Shown: positions 17,819 through 27,153 of the stretch, piece by piece | How the letters are laid out: each line of letters opens with the position of its first letter | Position numbering within the stretch: the first letter of the stretch is position 1 | Origin: Trichomonas tenax | Lineage: Eukaryota; Parabasalia; Trichomonadida; Trichomonadidae | DNA length: 28,438 nucleotides | Reading direction: 5' to 3' | NCBI GenBank assembly: GCA_023091735.1 | Contig: JALKBU010000668.1 | Location: 1-28,438, forward strand | Notes under the pieces: model-generated | Seen by the model: only the letters and a program-made list of their open reading frames with translations | Databases searched by the model: none | Told to the model about the DNA's origin: nothing | Position numbers and translations under genes: made by a program

Positions 17819-18410
17819 TGTCAAAGACGATAGCACACTTTTGTCCGACACTTCCTATTAGACTTCATATATTGGTTTATTTAACTATACTTCGTCTATA
17901 TATTACATGTACACTATTCTCTCAGTTTGATTTGATTTTATAATTTTTGTTTTGATATCAAAATAATATTATTTTATCATTTAACTAAAATTCAGTTAAG
18001 CATTGTATTCACACTGTTCTCATATTTTGATTTGAATAAATATTTTTTGATATTTTATTAATTTCATGTCAAGCCTCGCATATTTTATCATTCAATTATA
18101 AATTGTCTATATATTATATGTACACTATACTTATTGATTGATTTTAATTAATATTTTCCAATTTGATATTATCTATTTTTCGTTATGCAAATAGCTTTAA
18201 AATGACCTTGCAAGGCTATTGATAAAAGGAATTTGGATATTTTAGGTTATATAAAATTTGAAATAAAATGTTTTGTTTTTCAAAGCTAAAGAATGTATTT
18301 TTGATGTTAATTGTATTGCCGAAGCATCAAAGTTTGCTACGAAGAGATGTTTAAAGAAAAAAAAAATATAGAGAAAAGCATAGATTCCTTTATAGATTTT
18401 GGTTTTGTTT
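17819..18410. other. AT-rich spacer 3' of the His-tRNA synthetase gene
   Basis: No gene. Several degenerate repeats of TCTATATATTA(C/T)ATGTACACTAT occur at about 17895-17915 and 18107-18130, with a related TATTCACACTGTTCTCAT near 18005. They may be local duplications. Confidence 0.4.
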
Positions 18411-20798
18411 TTAGAGCTTCTTGACATCCTCGAGAAGCTTGATTGTCTCCTGGACGAGGTCTGCCTCTGGGACGACTCTCTCGATTGGCTCTCTTTTGAC
18501 GCCCTTTGGTGTGATCTCTCTGATCTTTACGACGCCCTTAGCGAGCTCGTCTGGTGCGAAGAGAACGAAGACCTTAGCGCCAACCTGTTCAGCGGCCTGA
18601 AGCTGTGTCTTGATATCTGGGACAGCCTTCGGGAAGATCTCTGTGGCAATGCCGAGCTCCCAGAACTTGGAAGCGAGCTCGAATCTCTTCTTTGTGTAGT
18701 CAGAGAAGATACCAGCGACGTAGACCTCAGTGTCAGCCTCCTTGACCTCCTGTCCGCTCTTGAGCTTCTCGATGAGAGCGAAGATTCTCTCGATACCGAG
18801 GGAAACGCCGACAGCTGGGACTGGCTTTCCGCTGAACATGCCGATGAGGCCATCATAGCGGCCACCACCAGCGATGGAGCCGACTTCGCCGGATGTTGTG
18901 CCGGCCTCGTAGATGACGCCTGTGTAGTAGTCGAGGCCTCTAGCGAGGGAAAGATCGAAGTTTATCTTGTCGAGGCAGCCGATGGCTTCGAGGTAACCGA
19001 AGAGGATTTCCATCTCGTCGAGGACCTTTCCGGCAACAGCAACGAAGTCAGCCTTCTGTCTGAGGGCAGCAAGAACGTCCATTGGGCGGCCCTGGATGGA
19101 GACGAACTCAGCGAGCTTATCGGCGGCAGCCTGAAAGAGGCCCTTGACGTCGACGAGTTCACGAGCAACATCAGCCCATGGAAGCTTGTCGAGCTTATCG
19201 ACGGATGAGCAGACTGTTTTGAACTTCTCGTCTGGAACGCCGGCGACCTTTGTCATGGCGGAGAGGAGCTGGCGGTGGGAAACTCTGATGGAGTAGTTGA
19301 AGTTGTCGAGCTGGCAGAGCTTGCCGATAGCGGAGAGGAGCTCAGAAACAATGGAAATGACTTCGGCATCAGCGATCATTGGGCCAGATGTGCCGGCGAT
19401 ATCGAAATCGCACTGGTAGAACTCTCTGAATCTGCCGCGCTCGATGGCTGGCTTGTCTCTTCTGTAGACCTTAGCGATGTGGTAACGCCTGATCTTTGTG
19501 ATGCCGTGTGTGGCTACAAAGCGGGCGAATGGGACTGTGAGGTCGTATCTGAGGGAAAGGAGTTCACCACCCTGGTCCTCGAGGTTGTAGATGAGCTTTG
19601 ACTCTTCACCGTACTTCTCTGTGAGGACTGATCTGAGCTCGAAGACTGGTGTGTCGATGGAGACGGCACCGTGGCGCTTGAAGATTGATGTGACGAGCTT
19701 GATGACCTCCTCTCTGACCTTCATCTGCTTTGGAAGAAGATCGATGCAGCCGACGGCCTCCTTTGGAAGGACTTTCTTGCCGGCCGGTGGCTGGTAGAAG
19801 GCCATTGTTGAGAGTGCAGCTGGGCCGTTCTCAGCAACGTTAACGGCAATTTCCTTGGAAATTGTGCCGACTGTGAGGCGCTTCTTCTCGATCATCTCCT
19901 GGACCTTTGGAGCGAGTGAGCTGATCATCGCGAAGGCAGCAGAAGCGAGCAACTGTGTCGCGTTCTCGACTGTGGCGTTGACCTCCTTGCCCAAGTATTT
20001 GCAGATCTCGTTTGTCGAGTAGACAATGCCGGACGTGTACGAGAAGAGTGTGAACTTGTCGAAGAAGTGCTGTGGCTTAGCAACAGCTGTGCGGAGCTGT
20101 GCAACAGCGGCGAAGATTGGAGCGAAGAGCTTTGGAACGTTGCTGAGGATGTCAGAGCCCTTCTTGCGGAGGTTCTTTGAGTTGAGAGCAATATCGAAGA
20201 TTCTCTGTGCAACGATTGAAACGAACTGTGGGGCTGTTTCACGAGAGAATGTCTCGGACGAGAGGAGTGCAGCGCCCTTGAATTCAGCATCAAGAACTGT
20301 TGCAATGAGTGCATAATCACTGACCATTTCCATTGTTGCAACAAGGAGAAGAACCTGAGCGGCAGAAACGTATGGCTGCTCGAGGATCTCAACTGTCTCC
20401 TTGCTGGCGTCTGGATAGAGCTGCTTGAGGAAGTTCGAGAAATTGGCGTCTGTAATTGGCTTTCCTGGTGTGAAGTCGTATGGAGAGTTGTTGAACTCAG
20501 CGGTGGCGTTGTAAGCTGGGCCTGGAAGCTCGTTGAAAATGTTAATTAAAGTCTGCGCGATTTGTGGAGCAGGAACTGCTAAGTGTGCGGCGGCGGAAAT
20601 GAGGGCAACGCGGTGGACTGGTGAGAAGATCTCAAGGCACTGGCTCATTGGGAGCTTCTTGAGGTGATCCAACGAAACGACTTTGAATCCGTCGGCTTTC
20701 TCCTTCAAGTCCTGTGGGAGCTGCCACGTTGTCTTTGTCAGAAGAATACTGCGGACTTCGTCGAGTTTGGGAACTGGTGACGCGAGAACTGTCGCCAT
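18411..20798 (-). CDS. Histidyl-tRNA synthetase, cytosolic, with long N-terminal extension
   Basis: The C-terminal 450 residues are a complete class II HisRS: LRYDLTVPFARF (416-427), motif 2 in RRYHIAKVYRRDKP...RFREFYQCDFDIAG (437-469), the histidine-binding HisA loop LARGLDYYTGVIYE (618-631), GGGRYDG (644-650), motif 3 AVGVSLGIERI (662-672) and the HGTP anticodon-binding domain (about 690-795). Residues 1-345 are an extra alanine-rich, mostly helical domain. I believe some plant and protist HisRSs carry an N-terminal region related to the aromatic-amino-acid-lyase/L-aspartase fold, and this may be that domain without its active-site motif; that is uncertain. Codon bias is very strong, as for a highly expressed gene. 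The stop context is TAAA. No TCAYW initiator lies within 30 nt of the ATG. Confidence 0.95.
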   Translation of the reverse strand: MATVLASPVPKLDEVRSILLTKTTWQLPQDLKEKADGFKVVSLDHLKKLPMSQCLEIFSPVHRVALISAAAHLAVPAPQIAQTLINIFNELPGPAYNATAEFNNSPYDFTPGKPITDANFSNFLKQLYPDASKETVEILEQPYVSAAQVLLLVATMEMVSDYALIATVLDAEFKGAALLSSETFSRETAPQFVSIVAQRIFDIALNSKNLRKKGSDILSNVPKLFAPIFAAVAQLRTAVAKPQHFFDKFTLFSYTSGIVYSTNEICKYLGKEVNATVENATQLLASAAFAMISSLAPKVQEMIEKKRLTVGTISKEIAVNVAENGPAALSTMAFYQPPAGKKVLPKEAVGCIDLLPKQMKVREEVIKLVTSIFKRHGAVSIDTPVFELRSVLTEKYGEESKLIYNLEDQGGELLSLRYDLTVPFARFVATHGITKIRRYHIAKVYRRDKPAIERGRFREFYQCDFDIAGTSGPMIADAEVISIVSELLSAIGKLCQLDNFNYSIRVSHRQLLSAMTKVAGVPDEKFKTVCSSVDKLDKLPWADVARELVDVKGLFQAAADKLAEFVSIQGRPMDVLAALRQKADFVAVAGKVLDEMEILFGYLEAIGCLDKINFDLSLARGLDYYTGVIYEAGTTSGEVGSIAGGGRYDGLIGMFSGKPVPAVGVSLGIERIFALIEKLKSGQEVKEADTEVYVAGIFSDYTKKRFELASKFWELGIATEIFPKAVPDIKTQLQAAEQVGAKVFVLFAPDELAKGVVKIREITPKGVKREPIERVVPEADLVQETIKLLEDVKKL

Positions 20799-21039
20799 TT
20801 CTTCAAATTATTGGTCAAACAAAAAATTTTCGGATTTGAGTAAAATTGCCGCCAATCATAGTTTTGGCTATGGTTGTGCGCATTGGCCTTAAAATTGTGC
20901 ACGATTTTTGGAAAGCATTCGCGCAAAAGTGGCATGGACCCTGAGGAGCGGCCCCTCATATTATAGTTATATACCATGTTTTTAACATAAGCAGTCTAGA
21001 AAGCCATAGTGTTAATTGATTTCAGTGTTTTTTGTTGCA
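20799..21039 (-). promoter_or_regulatory. Promoter region of the His-tRNA synthetase gene
   Basis: This is less AT-rich than other spacers. It holds a short inverted repeat, GAGGAGCGGCCCCTC (20943-20957), and the inverted sequence GCCAATCATAGTTTTGGC. A CCAAT-like GACCAATAATTT lies about 10 nt before the ATG instead of an initiator. These are candidate control sites only. Confidence 0.3.
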
Positions 21040-21652
21040 TACCAAAAGTTGTCACGAAAAAGTGATATTATCTGACATGTAAACATGAATATTTGACAGA
21101 TAAATATTTACGTGGCATGTGATTATAAATGATTATTGGAAGAATGATATCCTATATTTGTTTAAATTTACTTTGAAGAGCAAAATTAAGTGCTTCATTG
21201 GCGCTGATAGCCAAAATTCTAGCAATCCAGTCCACAGTTCTTCCTTTCAGACTCGATCTTCGAAATAATCAGTGATTTACTCTACAGAATGCTTCTGAAA
21301 GGAAGAACTGTGGACCGGATTGCTAGCACCTTAGCTACAAGTCCCAATCAAGCACTTAATTTTGCTCTTCAGAGGCATTCTGAAGTGGAAATCTTTGATT
21401 TCTTAATGATGGCGTATGAAAGGAAGATCTGTGAGTTTAGCTGCTAACATGCGTGGTACCTGTGCCAATGTAGTCCCCAGTTCTTCCCGTCAGACGCGAT
21501 TTTGAAATAAAAACTAATACATAATTTGAATGATTATAGGACTTTACATGTCAAAATATTAATATTTTGACACATAAAATTGGAGATGCTGACAACTTTA
21601 CATGTCAGATAATATCACTTTTTATGCCACTTTTTCGTGACAACTTTTGGTA
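21040..21652 (-). mobile_element. Element B: 613-bp TIR element, inverted copy of element A
   Basis: The ends TACCAAAAGTTGTCACGAAA and its inverse at 21633-21652 are bordered by TA. Apart from short indels, the largest about 19 bp in the central loop (a GAT...GAT direct repeat around 21255-21275), it matches element A in reverse complement. The central palindrome has 29-bp arms at 21222-21250 and 21295-21323. A 52-codon frame at 21289-21447 (+) reads MLLKGRTVDRIASTLATSP and onward to SEVEIFDFLMMAYERK. It shares that peptide with element A's minus-strand frame and looks like a captured gene fragment. Confidence 0.75.
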
Positions 21653-23595
21653 AGTGACAAATTTTACTGTTTTTAATGACAAAATGAATGTTTTCAAAAG
21701 TATATATATTTTTCAAAATCTTGATGCTGTTTAAAATAAAAGCAAAACTTTACTGGCAGCACCCATGTGAGTAATGTAATCTAATATCAGCTGGTAAACA
21801 GAGCACGCAAAGTCATCACAAGATACTTGTAGTTTTCTTCATTTGGTAGTTAGTCCTTCATACTATACTATTCAATTGTAGTTGATTTCGTCCATTTATT
21901 CCTCACAATTTCAAATATTTTCCTATGATAATTTTAATCATATGTTTCAAACTAAAAATTAACTGCCATTCATATGGCCTAGATTTGCATATCACAATTC
22001 TTTAATCATATATACAATATAAGAAAATCAAAATTATCTCAAAAGATTCTCGTTAAATATGTTCTTTTTTGTTTCCATTCCTTTATATGAGCTATTTGCA
22101 ATACCGCTATCATAGAGCGCATTGAGCGAATTTGTGAATGATCGGCGCAATTCAATTTTGAGAGGTTTATGATGAATGTGCATTTCGTCACTTTTTAGTA
22201 AAAATACAGGGTCAGAACAAAAAATGAGGGAGATTATTGACTAAAAAGGGGCATAAATTAATATAAAGGGGATAGTTTTAGTATATAAAAAAGGAGCATT
22301 GGTAGAAAAATGGGGGATGATAATAGTTAGGGTTTATAAAATTTAATCAGGTGGGTGGCTAAATATTGCAGGGCAATGAATGAATATTTGGGAGTTTCGA
22401 GGAGCTTTGCGCGATCTGTAAATCAGCAAAATTCGCGCATCAAAAAAGTGCCCAATGCGCACATCCATATTTTAGCCTTTAAATAATAATTTGATTTGAA
22501 ATTGTGAAAAATAGTATAAATTTTTGTCATGTAAAACAAAATTGTCAAACATCAATATCTCCACTCTCTTCTTCACATATTACTCTTTATATCAAAAGAT
22601 TATAATACATTTCGTTTCTATAATGTATGTGTTAAATATCAGCTGATTTTGTCCTTACTTTTTTGATCTGATATTATTCGAACGAACATATATAATCCAG
22701 TGATAAATCGATACAGTAACTCGAGTAGTTTAGTGTTTATGATTAAAGATATCAAAATATCGAATATTGACATATTTTCCCGATATTACAATATTTTTGA
22801 CATGTAAATTACAAAATGTCAAACTCATCTTTCTTTATCAATTTCATAAATCCAAAAGATCTTAATCATATACATTGATTATTTATATAATTTTAAACAA
22901 TATGTTTATGATTTTAAAGAATAAAAATGATGATATATGATTTCATTCAATCAAAATTTTGAATAACCTCTTTGAAAGTTGCCATTTTTCTAGAACTAAT
23001 ACTTCTAGGCAAGAAGGCGAACTATTCTTAGCGGATATTGGAATTATTTTCTGTGCTGCATCTGTTTCAATTGTCAAACACATAGTATACCCTCTACGTC
23101 ACTTAGATAATTTTACTATTACTTTCAAAATATGTGTTTTTAGCAAATTATATTGTTGAACAATCTCTTATGTCATTGGTCGATATATTTATGTACTGAT
23201 TGATAGCAATTATAGATGTAAATCGAATGAAATATTTAAAATTATTGCATCATATCAATGCTATATCTGATTGAACACAATTAAATCTCTAGCCTATGTA
23301 TACATATTTTTAAAATTTAAGTATCAAATGATATTTGCTCCAATATTTCAACAAAAAATGTTCTTCCACTTTTTATAACATTCATCAAATATAGAATGAT
23401 AACTTTGCAAGAACACAATGAATTCAATAATAACTTCACTTTTTACTAATAGACATGCGGTCAATACACTCTTGAAAAGGCAACTTTTTAAAAAAGAAAT
23501 CGAAAATTCGTAAAATTTTGACAAAAAACGACAAAATCTATCTCGTAAATTACACAATTTTTTATAAAATGACGATTTAATATGTGAACTTACTT

Positions 23596-23596
<1 letters not shown>
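21653..23596. other. Long spacer without a supported gene
   Basis: No frame is convincing; those at 22959-23159 (+) and 23348-23557 (-) lack codon bias. Visible structure is a G-run-rich, C-poor patch at 22209-22358, a short GCGCGA/TCGCGC stem near 22415-22440, and motif copies at 22525-22553 and 22798-22825. A copy of TTCACTTTTTACTAATAGA lies near 23438, also found near 5475. Confidence 0.45.

Positions 23597-23626
<30 letters not shown>
23597..23626. repeat. T15A15 homopolymer palindrome 3' of the formin gene
   Basis: Fifteen T followed directly by fifteen A form a perfect palindrome 24 bp beyond the formin stop. In the formin mRNA sense it reads T15A15 as well. It could act in 3'-end formation or exclude nucleosomes, or simply be a slippage tract. 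Its exact length is prone to sequencing error. Confidence 0.7.
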
Positions 23627-23649
23627 TCAAAGTTTTTTTTAGTAAATAC

Positions 23650-26600
23650 TTAATCCTTCTTCACGATATTCTTCCTGACTCTAGCAAATGCCAGTTCCAA
23701 GTCTGTTGGCCCCTCCTTTGGCTGTTCTGGGAACCTCTTTGGAGATGGGCGTGGTTTGGTTGCGGACATCATTGTCTCAATCATGCCACGCTCTCTGTCT
23801 GGCGATGGTGTTCCGACTGGTGTGCTTGGTGGTGTTGCCTTCACGCCTGCTCTTCCGAGTCTCTTCTCCTTCCTGGCTGCGGAGATGTCCTTTGCGGCGT
23901 TGGCGATGGCGACGAAGAGCGATGTTGCTCCTGGAAGTCCCCAATCGAGGCCGAAGTTGTATGTCATGTCAGCGAGAGCATCAGTGATGATGCCGACCTG
24001 CTTGATGACGTTGGAAACTCTTCTGGCGGAAGCGACAACGAATGGAGAAATCTGTTTCCTGGCGAGCGAAGACTGAGCGGCTCTGAGTCTGCCTGTGATT
24101 GCGATGAGATCGATTGCAGCGATGACCTTAAGCTTGTCAGCGTCGACATCAACTTCTGAGACAGCTGGTTCGATGACGTGGATGAGATCGCGGCCATCGT
24201 TTGTCTTCATGCCGCGGAGGTTGAAGAGAGCCTGGAGTGAGAATGCGACGGCATCCTGGCTGTTGAGAAAGTTTCCAGCAGCAAGGACAGTCTTGAGGAG
24301 TGTTGCGACGAACTTGGACTTCGAGATCTGCTTGATCGCGTTCTCAACCTTTGTGAGGCTGGACTGGATGATGACGATCTGGTCATCGAAGAAGTGGTGC
24401 TCGAGCATATCTTCGACGGAGCTTCTCCATCTTGGGACAGCTGCGAGAGCAACAGCGAGCTTCTCAGCGTCTGTTGCGTCTGGTGGAAGCTTGCTCTCTG
24501 TGAAGAGAACGGACTCTGTTGGCTGTGATGGAAGGCGACGAAGAGCTTCGAGTGTGGCGACAGAGACACAGAACTGCTCGTTCTTAATGTTCTCTGCAAG
24601 TTCTTCTGGCTTGAAGCCGGACTTCTCAAGGCACTCCTGGTATGCAGCAGCAGACTCTGGAGTAAGGATTCTGCCCTCCGCTGGCGTCTGGCATGCAAAC
24701 TGTTCGGCGAGGACTCCCTTGATGTCGGCAGTTGCTGGCGTGTTGGAGACTGTGTGCCAGATGCCCATGTTGTCCTGGAGTGTCTTCCATGGCATTCTGT
24801 GTGTCTTTCCGCCGACATATGAGCTGGGGCGTGCTCCTGGTCTCGATTTGACATTGTCGAGGACCTTCTCTGTGCCGAAGCCGTCTCTTGTTCCATCTGG
24901 AGAGATTGTCTTTGCAGAAATAAGCTTTCCTTCCTTGCTGTATAATCTCTCTGTGATCGTTCCATCCTTCTGGATCTCGCGCTCAATTACAGAGCCATCT
25001 GGGTTCTGGATGCTCTGTGTGAGATTGCCTTCGTAAGAAAGGATTCTCTCTGTGACTGTGCCATCTGGATTTGTGATTCTCTCGATGATTGAGCCATCTG
25101 GATTTGTGACTTTCTCTGAGATTGTGCCGTCAGAGTTGATGACCTTGGCTGGAAGGATGGCAGCGATCTGTTCGACGTCTTCCTTGTTTTCGTCATCGGC
25201 ATCTGCAGAGAGATCGACTTCGCGGAAAACGTAGACATCTTCCATGAGCTCTGCAGCAGCGTAGAACTGCTTGAAGTTCTCGTTGAAGGCCTTCATGAGG
25301 TTGCCGTGAACTGTCGTGAGCTGCTGGAATGACTGATTTGTGAGCTTCCTTTCGTTATCGAGCTCCTCATCCATCTTTTGGAGTCCGCGGATTGTCGCAG
25401 CGAGTTGATCCTTGACGGTATCTGGAGCGTTGACCATCGCCTTCTGGATTTCAGCGATGAGAGATGGAATCATTGACTTATGGTACTCTGGTGCCTGGAA
25501 GACGAGACCTGAAGCGAGCTCTTGAGCTTCTGCAAGCTGTGCCTGCATTTTTGCGTTTTCTTGGACGAGCTTAGCGTTCTCCTGAACCATCTTCTGATGC
25601 GCTTCGCGGAGTGACTTTAGCTCAGAGTTGGACTGTGCAGCGATTGCAGCAGCAGAGCCGGCAAGCTTAGCAGCAGCGAGTTCGTTTTCGAGATCCTGAA
25701 TTCTGAGTAAAAGATATTCGTTTTGCTTTGCAACTTCGCTGTTGTGCTGAAGTGTTTCGATTTCCTGCATGAGCTTCTCGTTTTCTGCAACTTGAGCGTC
25801 AAGTTCCTTCTTGATTGAGTCAGCATCCTGCTGGTTGAGACGGGCGATTTCTGCGCGAGCCTCAGCAAGCTCTGCTGCGAGTCCTCCCTCTGGAAGCGAT
25901 GGCATTGCCATTCCTTGTAATTCGAAGTCTGCTGCGAAGTTGTACTTCTTGGCGAGTTCTTGTGCGTAAACGTTGGAACCACCTGTTGGCTGTGGGATCT
26001 GGAGTCCAGCCATGGCGAATATGTGAGCCTGGTCGCAAGCTTTTTCGAATTCTGCGCCATTGAGCAAGCAGTAGCGCAAATGCTCGTAGAAAGTGAATGA
26101 ATAGTTGAATGAGATCGTGGAATCCTTTTCCGGCTGGTTTCTCAAGAGAGAATACAACTGTGGAAGAATTTGATCTGCTGGTGTGTATTCGAGAGATTGA
26201 GCGAACGATGCTGCTGAAAATACTGCATCCATTGGGCCCTGGAAGACCTGAGATATGTCATTCAGATCTGCCTCAATCTTTTCGGTGAATTCTTGATCTG
26301 TATTTCGTGCCTTCAAAGCATCGATAACTCCAGACTTGTAGAAGTCAGTAGAAAGCAAAATCTTGTCGGCGTATGATACAGACATCGCGTGGTGAAGACC
26401 ATTTAAGAAGTTGACAAAAATCTGTCCACCACCGGCCCTTATTTCATCAGAAAAGATCCTGAAAATGTATTTGTGGTTGTTCTTCTTGGCCAATGAGTGA
26501 AGTGCCTCGATGATATTCGATGGTCCACGGTCCATGAAAACATAAGGCAACAAAATGTAAAGAATCGTCTCAAATTGGCTTGGATCGAAGACGGAGATTG

Positions 26601-27153
26601 ATGTTACAAGCAGTTCGATTGCTTTGACATATGTCAGCATTATTTGTGATCCTTGCCTTGTATCGACAACGGCTTTGAGTGCCTTCAAGATCTCGCTTGT
26701 TGGCTGGTTTGGAATGTCCAAGCTTCCCATGAATAATTGGTGGAAAGCTTTGTTTCTGGCCAATTCACGAAGCAAAATTATTGGACCACCTGCTCTGCAG
26801 AATCTATCTACCCACAACAAACGTGCTGTACGGATGTTGAGCGAGATGGACTGTAAATAACGTATATCCATGTGTTCTTGGAGCTTCTTCAACAACCATT
26901 CTGGTGTTGGAACACGATGTTCATGTTCTTCCTGGTCAAGAATAAACTCCCACTTCTCCTTGATACTAAATTTACCAAAATCTTTCTTTCTTTTCTCTTC
27001 AAAATCGAGTTGAAGCATCAAATCTTCGAATCTCTTCTCCACGATGTCATCAGCTGGTGGAACTTTGCCGGACTTCCCGACAGTGAAGACCTCCATGCCT
27101 GGAAAAGGCAGGGCTTCTTCTTCGTCGTGGAATAGCCAATCCCAAATTCCCAT
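23650..27153 (-). CDS. Formin (GBD/FH3-coiled coil-NPDG repeats-FH2-DAD-like)
   Basis: Formins nucleate and elongate unbranched actin filaments. From the ATG at 27153 the protein has 1167 residues. GBD/FH3 comes first (about 82-412; TPEWLLKKLQEHMDIRYLQS is typical of diaphanous-type formins). A coiled coil follows (about 424-547) with a helical stretch after it. Seven 11-residue repeats of the form TNPDGTVTERI lie at 672-748, plus a degenerate eighth. FH2 (about 783-1095) has MPWKTL (787-792) for the lasso tryptophan and AGNFLNSQDAVAFSLQALF for the conserved GN(Y/F)LN core. A basic proline-containing tail carries RGMIETMMSA, resembling a DAD. No polyproline FH1 is present between coiled coil and FH2. 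The frame is open 28 codons further (27237), but that leader (MYQEWKYSPK...) is unlike formins and the domain-like sequence begins at MGIWDWLF. No strict initiator is close. Confidence 0.93.
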   Translation of the reverse strand: MGIWDWLFHDEEEALPFPGMEVFTVGKSGKVPPADDIVEKRFEDLMLQLDFEEKRKKDFGKFSIKEKWEFILDQEEHEHRVPTPEWLLKKLQEHMDIRYLQSISLNIRTARLLWVDRFCRAGGPIILLRELARNKAFHQLFMGSLDIPNQPTSEILKALKAVVDTRQGSQIMLTYVKAIELLVTSISVFDPSQFETILYILLPYVFMDRGPSNIIEALHSLAKKNNHKYIFRIFSDEIRAGGGQIFVNFLNGLHHAMSVSYADKILLSTDFYKSGVIDALKARNTDQEFTEKIEADLNDISQVFQGPMDAVFSAASFAQSLEYTPADQILPQLYSLLRNQPEKDSTISFNYSFTFYEHLRYCLLNGAEFEKACDQAHIFAMAGLQIPQPTGGSNVYAQELAKKYNFAADFELQGMAMPSLPEGGLAAELAEARAEIARLNQQDADSIKKELDAQVAENEKLMQEIETLQHNSEVAKQNEYLLLRIQDLENELAAAKLAGSAAAIAAQSNSELKSLREAHQKMVQENAKLVQENAKMQAQLAEAQELASGLVFQAPEYHKSMIPSLIAEIQKAMVNAPDTVKDQLAATIRGLQKMDEELDNERKLTNQSFQQLTTVHGNLMKAFNENFKQFYAAAELMEDVYVFREVDLSADADDENKEDVEQIAAILPAKVINSDGTISEKVTNPDGSIIERITNPDGTVTERILSYEGNLTQSIQNPDGSVIEREIQKDGTITERLYSKEGKLISAKTISPDGTRDGFGTEKVLDNVKSRPGARPSSYVGGKTHRMPWKTLQDNMGIWHTVSNTPATADIKGVLAEQFACQTPAEGRILTPESAAAYQECLEKSGFKPEELAENIKNEQFCVSVATLEALRRLPSQPTESVLFTESKLPPDATDAEKLAVALAAVPRWRSSVEDMLEHHFFDDQIVIIQSSLTKVENAIKQISKSKFVATLLKTVLAAGNFLNSQDAVAFSLQALFNLRGMKTNDGRDLIHVIEPAVSEVDVDADKLKVIAAIDLIAITGRLRAAQSSLARKQISPFVVASARRVSNVIKQVGIITDALADMTYNFGLDWGLPGATSLFVAIANAAKDISAARKEKRLGRAGVKATPPSTPVGTPSPDRERGMIETMMSATKPRPSPKRFPEQPKEGPTDLELAFARVRKNIVKKD
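24880..25140 (-). repeat. 33-bp tandem repeat inside the formin gene (11-aa NPDGT..ER units)
   Basis: Seven in-register units occur: INSDGTISEKV, TNPDGSIIERI, TNPDGTVTERI, LSYEGNLTQSI, QNPDGSVIERE, IQKDGTITERL and YSKEGKLISAK; then TISPDGTRDGF, out of register by one. Each unit is a turn (N-P-D-G or K-D/E-G) followed by a short strand, resembling MORN-variant or YD-type beta-hairpin repeats. Confidence 0.9.

Noticed and set aside
18399..19208. 269-codon plus-strand frame over the His-tRNA synthetase gene
   Set aside because: It is antisense to a gene with clear HisRS motifs. Its Leu/Asp/Ser-rich composition is what the reverse of GC-biased codons produces.
24095..25036. 313-codon plus-strand frame over the formin FH2 region
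   Set aside because: Antisense shadow of strongly biased formin codons; no independent motif, start or initiator.
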